Positions 17,470-26,510 of a stretch of 64,000 bases of DNA are shown here, one piece after another. Under the pieces are notes generated by a model that was not told the origin of the DNA, did not search any database, and saw only the letters and a list, made by a program, of their open reading frames with translations. This stretch comes from an uncultured Lachnospiraceae bacterium. GTDB lineage: Bacteria > Bacillota > Clostridia > Lachnospirales > Lachnospiraceae. The stretch spans positions 1 to 64,000 of the forward strand of contig CAJUFE010000008.1 of the NCBI GenBank assembly GCA_910585635.1, in the 5' to 3' direction. The translations under genes and the position numbers were made by a program. Each line of letters opens with the position of its first letter. Positions within the stretch are counted from its first letter, which is position 1.

Positions 17470-18795
17470 ATGGGAGAAAGTAAGAAGAAACAGGCATCGA
17501 TATTTGAGCTGGACGGCGTGCCGTCCCTTGGCCAGGCAGCTCCCCTGGCGATGCAGCATGTGGTGGCCATGATCGTGGGCTGTGTGACCCCGGCGATCAT
17601 CGTAGCCGGGGCGGGCGGACTGGATGGCCGGGACCGGGTCATGCTGATCCAGGCGGCGCTGGTGGTGTCGGCCCTCTCCACCTATCTGCAGCTGTTCCCG
17701 ATCGGGAAGAAGGGCGGCTTCCGGCTGGGTTCCGGGCTCCCGGTGATCATGGGGGTCAGCTTTGCCTACGTGGCCAGCATGCAGGCGATCGCGGCGGATA
17801 TCGGGGTCGCAGCGATCTTTGGAGCACAGATCGTGGGCGGCATGATCGCGGCGGTGATCGGGTTTTTTATCGATAAGATCCGGAAGCTGTTCCCGCCCTT
17901 AGTCACCGGGACCGTGGTGTTCACCATCGGGCTGTCGCTGTATCCTACGGCGATCAACTACATGGCCGGAGGAGCCTCCAGCCCTTCCTACGGGAGCTGG
18001 CAGAACTGGCTGGTAGCGTTTTTGACCCTGGCGATCGTGACCTTTTTGAACCATTTTACCAAAGGCTTTTTAAAGCTGTCCTCGATCCTGATCGGGATCA
18101 TCGGCGGCTATATCCTGGGCTGCTTTTTCGGGATGGTGGACCTTAGTGCGGTCTCGTCAGCCAGCTTTTTCCAGGCTCCGAACATCGCCCATTTCGGTGT
18201 GGCCTTCGAGCCCTCCTCCTGTGTGGCGATCGGCCTCCTTTTCGCGATCAATGCCATCCAGGCGATCGGGGATTTTACGGCTACCACCACAGGCAGCATG
18301 GACCGGGAGCCTACCGATAAGGAGCTTAAAGGGGCGATCGTAGGGTACGGCCTCACCAACGTGCTGGGCGCGTTTTTAGGCGGGCTCCCCACGGCGACCT
18401 ACAGCCAGAACGTGGGCATCGTCACCACCACGAAGGTGATCAACCGGGTGGTCCTGGGGCTGGGAGCCACGATCCTTTTAGTGGCCGGGCTGATCCCCAA
18501 GTTTTCCGCGCTGCTGACCACGATCCCCCAGTGCGTGCTGGGCGGGGCCACGATCTCTGTGTTCGCCTCGATCGCCATGACCGGGATCAAGCTGATCACC
18601 TCCCAGGAGATGCATTACCGGAACATGTCCGTGGTAGGGCTGGCAGTGGCGATCGGTGTGGGCGTGACCCAGGCTTCGGCTTCTCTGGCCCAGTTCCCGG
18701 CGTGGGTGACCACCATCTTCGGGAAGTCGCCGGTGGTGATCGCAACGATCGCGGCGGTGTTCTTGAACACGGTGCTGCCAAAGCAGAGGAGCTGA
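17470..18795 (+). CDS. NCS2-family purine (xanthine/urate) permease
   Basis: A 441-residue membrane protein with about 12-14 hydrophobic segments. The NAT/NCS2 signature appears as SQNVGIVTTTKVINR (about residues 311-325), and QAIGDFTATTTGSM (about 265-278) carries the conserved acidic residue of TM8. The N-terminal GQAAPLAMQHVVAMIVG motif with its His is typical of xanthine/uric-acid transporters. It imports the substrate for the surrounding catabolic enzymes. The ATG at 17470 is preferred over upstream frames because it has SD aaggga and starts the homologous region; the longer frame would run through element A1. Confidence 0.92.
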   Translation: MGESKKKQASIFELDGVPSLGQAAPLAMQHVVAMIVGCVTPAIIVAGAGGLDGRDRVMLIQAALVVSALSTYLQLFPIGKKGGFRLGSGLPVIMGVSFAYVASMQAIAADIGVAAIFGAQIVGGMIAAVIGFFIDKIRKLFPPLVTGTVVFTIGLSLYPTAINYMAGGASSPSYGSWQNWLVAFLTLAIVTFLNHFTKGFLKLSSILIGIIGGYILGCFFGMVDLSAVSSASFFQAPNIAHFGVAFEPSSCVAIGLLFAINAIQAIGDFTATTTGSMDREPTDKELKGAIVGYGLTNVLGAFLGGLPTATYSQNVGIVTTTKVINRVVLGLGATILLVAGLIPKFSALLTTIPQCVLGGATISVFASIAMTGIKLITSQEMHYRNMSVVGLAVAIGVGVTQASASLAQFPAWVTTIFGKSPVVIATIAAVFLNTVLPKQRS

Positions 18796-18875
18796 CAGGA
18801 TGAGACTTTGACCGAGATAAGATAACGAGTAAGATCGGATGATGAGTAAAAGATCAAGAGATAAGGAGGGTCTGG

Positions 18876-21446
18876 ATGTATCAGTTAAAGATCAATGGAA
18901 ACGTATATGAGGCGGCTGAGGATAAGAAGCTGCTCCGGTTCTTGCGGGATGACCTGCATCTGACAGCCACGAAGGATGGCTGCAGCGAGGGGGCCTGCGG
19001 GACTTGTACCGTGCTGATCGACGGGAAGAAGGTGAAGGCCTGCGTGCCTAAGATCAGCACCCTGGAAGGGAAGGAGATCCTGACTGTGGAGGGGATCGAT
19101 CCGGAGGAGATGAAGGTGTATGAGCACTGCTTCGCAGAGGCGGGAGCGGTGCAGTGCGGCTTCTGTATCCCGGGCATGATCATCTCGGCCAAGAGCCTTT
19201 TGGATGTGAACTTAAGCCCCACCAGGCAGGATGTGAAGAAGGCGATCCGGGGGAACCTGTGCCGGTGTACAGGATATAAGAAGATCGAGGACGCGATCTT
19301 GATGGCGGCGGACTTTTTCCGGGAAAAGAAGGAGATCCCCGCGCCTCCCACCACCCTCCATATGAACGAGCATTTCAAGCGGATCGACGCGGCGGAGAAG
19401 GTGAACGGCAGCGGGATCTTTGCCGACGATATCGTCCTGCCGGGGATGGCTTACGCCAAGTGTCTGTATTCCAAGTATCCCCGGGCGAAGGTAGAGAGGA
19501 TCGATGTGGCCAAGGCCAGCGAGCACCCGGACTGCATCAAGATCTTGACAAAAAAGGATGTGCCCTGTAATAAGATCGGACACATCAAGCAGGACTGGGA
19601 TGTGCTCCGGGGAGAGGGGGATATCACCCGCTATGTGGGGGATGCCCTGGCGCTTGTGGTCTCCGAAAAGCAGGAGAGCTTAGAGGAGATCTGCGGGCTG
19701 ATCGACGTGGAGCTGACGGAGCTTAAGCCCCTCACTTCTCCTTACGAGGCCCTGAAAGGGGACGCGCCTCTGATCCACGAGGACGGCAATGTGATGAGCC
19801 GGGCGAACCTGATCCGGGGGAACGCGGACCAGGCGATCAAGGATTCCAAGTATGTGGTGACCCGCAAATATAAGACCTCCTGGCAGGAGCATGGCTTCAT
19901 AGAGCCGGAGTGCTGCGTAGCCCAGCCGGAGGGGGAGGACGGGCTCCTCATCTACACCACCAGCCAGTCGATCTATGACGTACAGCGGGAGTGCTCCAAG
20001 ATGCTGGGCCTGCCGCCGGAAAAGGTCCACTGCCGTGCGCCCTTAGTGGGCGGAGGCTTTGGGGGCAAGGAGGATATGACGGTGCAGCAGTACGCCGCCC
20101 TGGCCGCCTGGTATGTGAAACGGCCGGTGAAGGTGAAATACAGCCGCCAGGAATCCTTAAATTACCATGTGAAGCGCCATCCCATGGAGATGGAATTTAC
20201 CACGGCCTGCGATGAAAACGGGCATCTGACCGCCATGAAGGGCATCATCATCGCCGATACAGGGGCCTACGCCTCCTTAGGCGGACCGGTCCTCCACCGG
20301 GCTTGTACCCATGCGGCAGGACCCTACAACTATCAGAACATCGATATCTTCGGCATGTCCGTGTACACCAACAATGTGGTGGCCGGGGCCTACAGGGGCT
20401 TTGGCGTGACCCAGAGCTGCTTTGCCACAGAGATGAACATCAACCTGCTGGCCGAGATGTGCGGCCTTGATCCCTGGGAGTTCCGCCGCCGCAACGCGAT
20501 CAAGCCGGGGGATGTGCTCCCCAACGGGCAGACCGCAGACCCCAACACCAACATGGAGGCCTGCTTAGACGCCGTGAAGGATGTGTATTACGCCCATCCT
20601 TATGCCGGGATCGCCTGCGGGTTCAAGAACTCCGGCACCGGCATGGGGAAGAAGGATGTGGGCCGGGTGCTCCTTTCTGTAGAGGAAGGACGGGTCCATA
20701 TCCGCACCTCCGCCTCCTGCATGGGCCAGGGCATCGGTCAGATGACCTTGACGGAAGTTTGTCATGTGACCGGTCTGGACCCGGCGCTGTTCGTCTTCGA
20801 GGCCGCCGACACGGTCCGCACACCGGATTCCGGCACCTCCACCGCCTCCCGCCAGACCGTGGTCACCGGCGAGGCTGCCCGCCGGGCCGGGGAGAAGCTG
20901 AAGATGGCCTTGGACAGCGGGAAGACGATAGGAGAGCTGGAGGGGATGGAATTTTACGGAGAGTATTCCGTGCAGACCGATCCTCTGGGCGCGATCAAGG
21001 AAAATCCGATCAGCCATGTGTCCTATTCCTACGGCACCCAGGTGATCATCCTGAACGAGGAAGGGAAGATCGAAAAGGCCGTCTCCGCCTTTGACGTGGG
21101 CACGCCGGTGAACATCCAGTCCGTGGAAGGACAGATCGAGGGCGGCATGGTCATGGGCATCGGTTACGGGGTCACGGAAGAGTTTAAGTGTGAGGACAGC
21201 GTGCCTAAGAGCAAGTTCGGCACGATCGGCTTCATGCGGGCCGACGAGGCGCCGGAGCTGGATGTGATCTTATGTGTGCCGGAGGAGGAGCGGAAGCTGC
21301 CCTACTCCCTGGGCGCTAAAGGCTGCGGGGAGCTGTGCATGATCCCCACCGCGCCGGCCTGCGCATTGGCTTACTATAAGCTGGACGGGAAGTTCAGGCA
21401 GACCCTGCCGTTGGAGGATACGCCTTATCGGAAGAAGAAAAGATAG
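18876..21446 (+). CDS. xdhD: Selenium-dependent xanthine dehydrogenase-type molybdoenzyme (XdhD-like)
   Basis: An 856-residue fusion of a 2Fe-2S subunit and the molybdopterin subunit. Plant-type cluster CSEGACGTCTVLIDGKKVKAC (motif Cx4CxxC; about residues 37-57), second cluster CGFCIPGM plus GNLCRCTGY (about 91-132). The Mo domain follows with GGGFGGKEDMT (about 392-402), AYRGFGVTQ (about 508-516) and the active-site Glu region GAKGCGELCMIP (about 814-825). It hydroxylates hypoxanthine/xanthine or runs in reverse on urate. No FAD subunit (YgfM/XdhB type) gene lies nearby, so electrons may pass to YgfK or to a subunit encoded elsewhere. Last gene of the operon; SD aaggaggg. Confidence 0.92.
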   Translation: MYQLKINGNVYEAAEDKKLLRFLRDDLHLTATKDGCSEGACGTCTVLIDGKKVKACVPKISTLEGKEILTVEGIDPEEMKVYEHCFAEAGAVQCGFCIPGMIISAKSLLDVNLSPTRQDVKKAIRGNLCRCTGYKKIEDAILMAADFFREKKEIPAPPTTLHMNEHFKRIDAAEKVNGSGIFADDIVLPGMAYAKCLYSKYPRAKVERIDVAKASEHPDCIKILTKKDVPCNKIGHIKQDWDVLRGEGDITRYVGDALALVVSEKQESLEEICGLIDVELTELKPLTSPYEALKGDAPLIHEDGNVMSRANLIRGNADQAIKDSKYVVTRKYKTSWQEHGFIEPECCVAQPEGEDGLLIYTTSQSIYDVQRECSKMLGLPPEKVHCRAPLVGGGFGGKEDMTVQQYAALAAWYVKRPVKVKYSRQESLNYHVKRHPMEMEFTTACDENGHLTAMKGIIIADTGAYASLGGPVLHRACTHAAGPYNYQNIDIFGMSVYTNNVVAGAYRGFGVTQSCFATEMNINLLAEMCGLDPWEFRRRNAIKPGDVLPNGQTADPNTNMEACLDAVKDVYYAHPYAGIACGFKNSGTGMGKKDVGRVLLSVEEGRVHIRTSASCMGQGIGQMTLTEVCHVTGLDPALFVFEAADTVRTPDSGTSTASRQTVVTGEAARRAGEKLKMALDSGKTIGELEGMEFYGEYSVQTDPLGAIKENPISHVSYSYGTQVIILNEEGKIEKAVSAFDVGTPVNIQSVEGQIEGGMVMGIGYGVTEEFKCEDSVPKSKFGTIGFMRADEAPELDVILCVPEEERKLPYSLGAKGCGELCMIPTAPACALAYYKLDGKFRQTLPLEDTPYRKKKR

Positions 21447-21482
21447 AGAGGGAGCTTGAGTTAAAGGGTAAATGCTCTGAAG

Positions 21483-21519
21483 AGCCGCCGCACCGGAGGG
21501 ATCGGTGCGGCGGCTTTTG
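21483..21519 (+). terminator. Terminator of the ssnA-xdhD operon
   Basis: agccgccgcaccg (21483-21495) pairs perfectly with cggtgcggcggct (21503-21515), followed by ttt. Confidence 0.85.
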
Positions 21520-21578
21520 GGCATTTGACCTGTTTTCTGTCGCTGAAAGATCGGGATAGAACAGGAGATCGTACAGCC

Positions 21579-23288
21579 CTACTGTACGATCTCCCAATAT
21601 CCGTTCTTCGGTGAGCCATGGCGGATCAGGATGCCGCGCTCTTTAAGCTTTTTGATGTTAGCTTCCACGTTCCGCCTGGAGATCTGGATCTGTTCCGCCA
21701 TTTTGGAGGCAGAAAGCTGTGCGTTCCTCGATAGGAGGAAGAGGATTTTTTGCTGGGTCTCGTTCAATGCTTTTGTGCGGGTACGCATGAGTCCCTCTGC
21801 TCCTCCGCTGGGGTCATCGTATCGTGCCATGGAGACTCCGTAAGGGTATCTCCGATGATCTTCTGCGATCTCTCCGATGCATCTTTGATAGTCTTCTGCG
21901 ATCCCTCCGATGTATCTCCGATGGTCTTCTGCGATCCCTCCGATGCATCTCCGATGGTCTTCTGCAACTCCACCGCAGTATCTCTGATGGTTTTCTGCAA
22001 CTCCACCGATGTATCTCTGATGGTCCTCTGCAGTATCTCCGATGGTCCTTTGGAGGTATGCCGCTTTTTCATCGATGTTCTGTTGGGACATCTCCGATGC
22101 ACCATGGACGTTTCCCTGAAGAAAGTCCGATGCAGGAGCGCGGAAAAGCTCTACCCGGAACATATCGTCAAAGGCCTGGAATCTTGGCGCAGGCAGCCCA
22201 TGGTCTTGGGCGGCCTTTATGATCCTTTTGATGCCAGTACCCCATGCTTCGACCAACCCCATCTGTCCCAGGATATTGGCGATCGTCCGGTTGCGGAGCT
22301 TAGAATGTCCGTTCATGATCTCCTCAAAAGTCAACCCATTGTAAAGCCCACCTGGAGAGGTCACCTCCAAGCGATCGTCATAGACCGCCACCTGTACGCA
22401 AGACTCATCGGTCAGGTTGCGATGGCAATGGGCGTTGACGATCATCTCACGGATCGCGCCTACAGGCAGTTCGTAGGCCTCTTTTCGCACCAGCCCGTCG
22501 ATCCTCGCGCCCAGGCGGATATTGCGGAGGACAAAGGTGAGAGCGTCCTCGATCTGCTCATAGATCGGGCCGGTGAAGGTGCGTTTATCGAGAAATACAT
22601 CACGCTCCGTTCCCTTGAACAGGGCACACTGGGTCTTAGAAAAGGGAAAATGATCGGATGTCAGGAGTACAAAGGCATTGGATGCCGCATCACGGCCGTC
22701 GATCTTTTTGATGAGCTTCCAGTTGATCAGCTGTGTCCTGGTCACCTCTTGCCGGGCCGATCCAGCCTGCTCACGAAAGCGCATGATATCAGAGCAGAGC
22801 TTTGTCACTGCGTGATCGTCCACCGGATAGCCCACACAGGTCAGCTCATCCCAGGAGATCCTGGCCCCTTCCATCTCCAGTTCCCTGATCTTTTCCGGGT
22901 GAGCCGGTCTGGATGTGCCGGCTACGCGGATGTAAGTACCCAAAGTGACCCCTTTCGACCGGAGATAGTAAGGCCTGTGCGGCCCGGGCGCGACGGTGAC
23001 CACAATGACCGTTCTGCCATTTACGGTCTGCGGTCCTACATTTGGTACGATCTGTGGGCTGCAGGAGTCGGAGACGGCATTGGAGATACTGTCCATCAGT
23101 GGGAAAAGGATATCTTCATCGATACCGACCACGGTCCGCGTCTTGTCATCCACGCCGATGATCAGCTTCCCACCCTGGGTGTTGGCAAAGGCGATGATCG
23201 TCTTGATATATCGTTCGCTGTCTTTTGGCAGAGCTGCCTTGAACTCCACATTTTTGGACTCTCCTTGGATGATCGCATCGATCGTCAT
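21579..23288 (-). CDS. AlbA/Schlafen-domain ATP-binding regulator with 11-residue repeat linker
   Basis: A 569-residue protein. Residues ~8-130 are an AlbA_2 (Schlafen) domain: VEFKAALPK, IKTIIAFANTQGGKLIIGVDD. The middle (about 150-390) is the ATP-binding RecG-like regulator region with LPVGAIREMIVNA and NRTIANILGQMGLVEAWGTGI. Next comes a linker of about six 11-residue repeats (CGGVAEDHRR, CIGGIAEDHRR, YIGGIAEDYQR, CIGEIAEDHRR). The C-terminus is a winged helix (ASKMAEQIQISRRNVEANIKKLKERGI). The ATG at 23288 has SD taaggaggt. The family is usually a transcriptional regulator; targets unknown. The linker is 33-bp tandem repeat DNA and may vary in length between strains. Confidence 0.8.
   Translation of the reverse strand: MTIDAIIQGESKNVEFKAALPKDSERYIKTIIAFANTQGGKLIIGVDDKTRTVVGIDEDILFPLMDSISNAVSDSCSPQIVPNVGPQTVNGRTVIVVTVAPGPHRPYYLRSKGVTLGTYIRVAGTSRPAHPEKIRELEMEGARISWDELTCVGYPVDDHAVTKLCSDIMRFREQAGSARQEVTRTQLINWKLIKKIDGRDAASNAFVLLTSDHFPFSKTQCALFKGTERDVFLDKRTFTGPIYEQIEDALTFVLRNIRLGARIDGLVRKEAYELPVGAIREMIVNAHCHRNLTDESCVQVAVYDDRLEVTSPGGLYNGLTFEEIMNGHSKLRNRTIANILGQMGLVEAWGTGIKRIIKAAQDHGLPAPRFQAFDDMFRVELFRAPASDFLQGNVHGASEMSQQNIDEKAAYLQRTIGDTAEDHQRYIGGVAENHQRYCGGVAEDHRRCIGGIAEDHRRYIGGIAEDYQRCIGEIAEDHRRYPYGVSMARYDDPSGGAEGLMRTRTKALNETQQKILFLLSRNAQLSASKMAEQIQISRRNVEANIKKLKERGILIRHGSPKNGYWEIVQ
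21845..22075 (-). repeat. 33-bp tandem repeat inside the AlbA regulator gene
   Basis: About six to seven copies of a 33-bp unit containing cgatccctccgatgcatct / tccgatggtcttctg. Because 33 is a multiple of three, all frames stay open over most of the array, which creates spurious antisense reading frames. Confidence 0.85.
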
Positions 23289-23378
23289 CACTCCTACCTC
23301 CTTACCCTGATCTGACCAAACTCCGTGGGGGATGCACATGCTAGCGCTTTGCGATGCACACTCGCTCCGCTCGGCGCA

Positions 23379-23425
23379 GGTATAATGCCTGCCGTCATTA
23401 TACCATATGCATCTGCAGGATCCAA
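23379..23425 (-). promoter_or_regulatory. Promoter and overlapping palindrome upstream of the AlbA regulator gene
   Basis: Minus strand: TTGGAT (plus 23420-23425), 17-nt spacer, TATAAT (23397-23402). A 9-bp inverted repeat ggtataatg (23379-23387) / cattatacc (23396-23404) overlaps the -10 box, so it could be an operator; autoregulation is a guess. Confidence 0.6.
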
Positions 23426-23545
23426 GTTATTTTAGAAAAAAGTGGGAAAAGATATGGGGGCGAAAAAGACGGATTGTTTTCTTGCAAATGATATGATATG
23501 CTCAACTTACTTGAAGTGATATCTGGACAGAGATGAGGGATCGAG

Positions 23546-24376
23546 ATGGATAGAGAGCATATGGTCAGGACATGCCGGGATAGGATCGTGCGCTGTGGTA
23601 GGATGACATGTCCTAGGTTGGTACATTTCAGGATCCTTCGTTCCAAGACCGTCCGTTCCAGGATCAGGACTGCGTTTACGATCCTACTGCCCCTCCTGAT
23701 CGTCACCATCTGCCCGGCCTGCTCCAGGGGTACCTATAAGGGCGATCCGAGAAAGCCCTATTTCCTGGAAGAGTATCAGGTCAAGACGTATCCGGGGGGA
23801 AAAGCCAGTGCTTTTGGCCTGAACATCGCCCCGGCAGAGGAGATGGGGGACTGGGCAGCGGACTGGGTGGCCGGCGTGACGGACGGAAAGGGCTTTGCGT
23901 ATCTGATCTATGCCGATCCGGATTCCTGGGATGCCTATCTCTACTATCCGCAAGCGCAGGCAGAGATCCGGACGCTGATCAACGATGATGTGGCGGTGAA
24001 CTATATCGGCGGGACTTTATGCGTATATGTGACTACCGTTCCTGCAGACAGTGAGAAGGGCATAGAAGAGGACGGTATGGCAAAAGAGGACTTAGCAGAG
24101 AGCGGTGTAGCAGGAGAGGATAGAGTAAAAGCCGGTGTGGCAGGAGAGGATAGAGTAGAAGCCGATGCAGAAGAAGATGTGACAAGAGCCGGAATGGCAG
24201 GAGAGGATATGACGGAAACGGAAGACGGCATAACAGAAAAGGATGCGCCAGGAGACAGAGAAGAGAGATGGCTGTTGCACTTTGCAGCGCCTCCCGCCGG
24301 GGCGTGGCCGTCCGAGATAGAGCTATACTGGGATGGCAGCCAGGTGCCATGTGACGGAGTGGAGATCAAGGATTAA
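23546..24376 (+). CDS. Putative exported/lipoprotein-like protein with acidic repeat tail
   Basis: A 276-residue protein I do not recognise. The N-terminal ~40 residues are Arg-rich and lead into a hydrophobic segment AFTILLPLLIVTICPACSRG (about 43-62). This could be a lipoprotein signal, although the residues before Cys are not a canonical lipobox. A globular part follows (WAADWVAGVTDGKGFAYLIY). Residues ~175-240 are an acidic low-complexity stretch with repeats of GVAGEDRV, encoded by units of about 30 bp, then a short C-terminal domain. The start at 23546 has SD gaggga. No partner gene is evident. Confidence 0.55.
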   Translation: MDREHMVRTCRDRIVRCGRMTCPRLVHFRILRSKTVRSRIRTAFTILLPLLIVTICPACSRGTYKGDPRKPYFLEEYQVKTYPGGKASAFGLNIAPAEEMGDWAADWVAGVTDGKGFAYLIYADPDSWDAYLYYPQAQAEIRTLINDDVAVNYIGGTLCVYVTTVPADSEKGIEEDGMAKEDLAESGVAGEDRVKAGVAGEDRVEADAEEDVTRAGMAGEDMTETEDGITEKDAPGDREERWLLHFAAPPAGAWPSEIELYWDGSQVPCDGVEIKD

Positions 24377-24424
24377 CGGCGAGGGACCCTGTGGGGAAGG
24401 GCAGAAGCTACAGGAGGTGGATCG

Positions 24425-24496
24425 ATGGAGAGCGTAGATAGAGATATCGATGTTGGCGATATGAACATAAAAAATACAGGGATCACTTATGGATAG
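24425..24496 (+). CDS. Possible 23-residue leader ORF
   Basis: The ATG at 24425 has an excellent SD (aggaggtggatcg). The frame MESVDRDIDVGDMNIKNTG plus four residues ends at TAG 24494-24496, inside the SD (aggggg) of the next gene at 24507. This arrangement could couple translation. There is no homology argument, so it may be chance. Confidence 0.3.
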   Translation: MESVDRDIDVGDMNIKNTGITYG

Positions 24497-24506
24497 GGGG
24501 ATGGAT

Positions 24507-26279
24507 ATGGCAAGGACTGTAGGGATCGGGATCCAGAGTTTTGAGAAGCTGATCGAGAACCGTTATTTCTATATTGACAAAACGGATCTGATCAAAAAAT
24601 GGTGGGAAAGCGGGGATGATGTGACCCTGATCACCCGCCCCCGCAGGTTCGGGAAGACCCTGAACATGAACATGCTGGAAAGGTTTCTCTCGGTAGAGTA
24701 TGCAGGGAAGGGGGAAATCTTTGAAGGGTTATCCATATGGAAGGATGAGCGCTACCGAAAGCTCCAGGGGACTTGGCCGGTGATCTTTTTGAGTTTTGCG
24801 GGGATAAAGGCCTCTTCCTTTTTAGAGGCAAGAAAAAGCCTTTTTTATCAGATCGAAAAGCTGTATGATCGATATGAGCCCTTACTGAAAGAAGTTCTTT
24901 TGAATGATAAGGAAAAGGATCATATAAAAAATATCTCTGCTGATATGGACGACCATCTCGCCATTTTTTCTTTAGGGACGCTGTCCGAGTTTTTGTACCG
25001 GTGTTATGGAAAAAAGGTCATCATCCTGCTGGATGAATACGATACACCGCTGCAGGAAGCCTGGATCCATGGCTATTGGCGGGAGATGGTGGAGCTCATA
25101 AGAGGACTTTTTAATGCCACCTTCAAGACGAACCCGTATCTGGAGCGGGCGGTCATGACGGGTATTACGAGGGTGAGTAAAGAGTCCATTTTCTCAGACC
25201 TGAACCATCTGACAGTGGTGACCTCCACCTCCGAGATGTATGCGGGATCCTTTGGTTTTACCGAGGAGGAGGTATTTGCCGCCCTGGACGAGTACGGGAT
25301 GGGGGATAAGCGTGCCGAGGTGAAAAGGTGGTATGACGGCTTCACCTTTGGAACGCGCAGGGATATCTATAACCCCTGGTCCATCATCAATTATCTGAAG
25401 ACCGGGAGGCTGGCCGCCTATTGGGCCAACACCAGCAGCAATGGACTGGTGGATAAGCTGATCCGGGAGGGCAGCACCGAGATCAAGATGTCCATGGAGG
25501 GTCTGTTGCGGGGAGAACATCTGGTGAAAGAGATCGATGAGCAGATCATCTTTGACCAGCTGGATGGGGATGAAAATGCCATCTGGAGCCTGTTTTTGGC
25601 CAGCGGCTATCTGAAAGCGGAAAGCTTTACCTTGAACGAGGAGACTGGAGACGAGCTGTATGAGCTGGCATTGACCAATAAAGAAGTGCAGATCATGTTC
25701 CGGAAGATGATCCGGAGGTGGTTCTCCGGCTCAGGGAACGTCTACAACGGCTTTATCCGGGCACTCCTTAAAAGTGATGTGAAGTCCATGAACGCCTATA
25801 TGGACCGGGTGGCCCTGGCCACCTTCAGCTATTTTGACAGTGGGAAAAAGCCCTCTGTGGAGACACAGCCGGAGCGCTTTCACTCTGTGGAAGCGACCAC
25901 TAAGGGTTTGAGAGGACCAAACCCAAGTGTCTGCTTCTATCATGGTTTTGTGCTGGGATTGTCTGTGGAGCTGTCGGACCGCTATGTCATCACCTCCAAC
26001 CGGGAGAGCGGATTTGGCCGCTATGATGTGATGATGGAGCCGAAGAACGGGACGGACCATGCGGTGATCATGGAATTTAAGGTCCGGGATCCGGAGGGTG
26101 AGGCCTCTCTGGAAGCCACGGCTGACGCGGCATTGGAGCAGATCGAAGAGCAGCGATACGGAGCGGATCTGGAGGCCAGAGGGATCCCCAAAGAACGGAT
26201 CAAAAGCTATGGTTTCGCCTTCGAGGGGAAGAAGGTATTGATAAAAAGCAGCAGGGATCGAGAAAATGCGAGGACATGA
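24507..26279 (+). CDS. AAA-ATPase-like / PD-(D/E)XK nuclease-like protein (DUF1703 type)
   Basis: A 590-residue protein. It begins with the family hallmark VGIGIQSFEKLIENRYFYI and DKTDLIKKW; Walker A variant RPRRFGKTLNMNML (about residues 46-59); Walker B VIILLDEYDTPLQEA (about 172-186). The C-terminal nuclease-like core is GFGRYDVMMEP, then VIMEFKVRD (about 500-525), followed by ALEQIEEQRYGADL. This is the PF09820/PDDEXK_9 type, abundant in gut bacteria and of unknown function. The ATG at 24507 is chosen because homology begins at MARTVGIG with SD aggggg 6 nt before. It is unrelated in sequence to the gene at 1182 although both have the same domain plan. Confidence 0.85.
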   Translation: MARTVGIGIQSFEKLIENRYFYIDKTDLIKKWWESGDDVTLITRPRRFGKTLNMNMLERFLSVEYAGKGEIFEGLSIWKDERYRKLQGTWPVIFLSFAGIKASSFLEARKSLFYQIEKLYDRYEPLLKEVLLNDKEKDHIKNISADMDDHLAIFSLGTLSEFLYRCYGKKVIILLDEYDTPLQEAWIHGYWREMVELIRGLFNATFKTNPYLERAVMTGITRVSKESIFSDLNHLTVVTSTSEMYAGSFGFTEEEVFAALDEYGMGDKRAEVKRWYDGFTFGTRRDIYNPWSIINYLKTGRLAAYWANTSSNGLVDKLIREGSTEIKMSMEGLLRGEHLVKEIDEQIIFDQLDGDENAIWSLFLASGYLKAESFTLNEETGDELYELALTNKEVQIMFRKMIRRWFSGSGNVYNGFIRALLKSDVKSMNAYMDRVALATFSYFDSGKKPSVETQPERFHSVEATTKGLRGPNPSVCFYHGFVLGLSVELSDRYVITSNRESGFGRYDVMMEPKNGTDHAVIMEFKVRDPEGEASLEATADAALEQIEEQRYGADLEARGIPKERIKSYGFAFEGKKVLIKSSRDRENART

Positions 26280-26289
26280 TCGTTGAGCA

Positions 26290-26510
26290 TGCCGGGAAAG
26301 AGCATGGTATGAAAGGATATGGCATGAAAAGATATGGTATGAAAGGACATGGGGTATGAAAGGATATGGTGTGAAGGAAAACGGTATGGAACAACATGAT
26401 AAGAGAGAGCATGATAGGAAAGAGTACGGTATGAAAGAGTACAGTATGAAAGAACACGATATGGAAGAGCCTGATATGGAAAAATACGATAAGAAAGAAC
26501 ACGCTGTGAA
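26290..26510 (+). repeat. 15-bp tandem repeat entering the nitroreductase gene
   Basis: About 14 degenerate copies of ggtatgaaagaatac-like units. The array starts before the gene and continues in frame into it (pentapeptides GMKEY, SMKEH, DMEEP, DMEKY). Each unit contains both an ATG and a gaaagga SD-like string. Confidence 0.85.

Noticed and set aside
18876..21446. In-frame UGA selenocysteine in the purine enzymes
   Set aside because: None of the cluster genes needs an internal TGA; all frames close at positions expected for the families. Selenium in XdhD would be a labile cofactor.
21750..23315. A 521-codon open frame on the plus strand
   Set aside because: It is antisense to the AlbA regulator gene, has no SD or family resemblance, and is kept open mainly by the 33-bp repeat.
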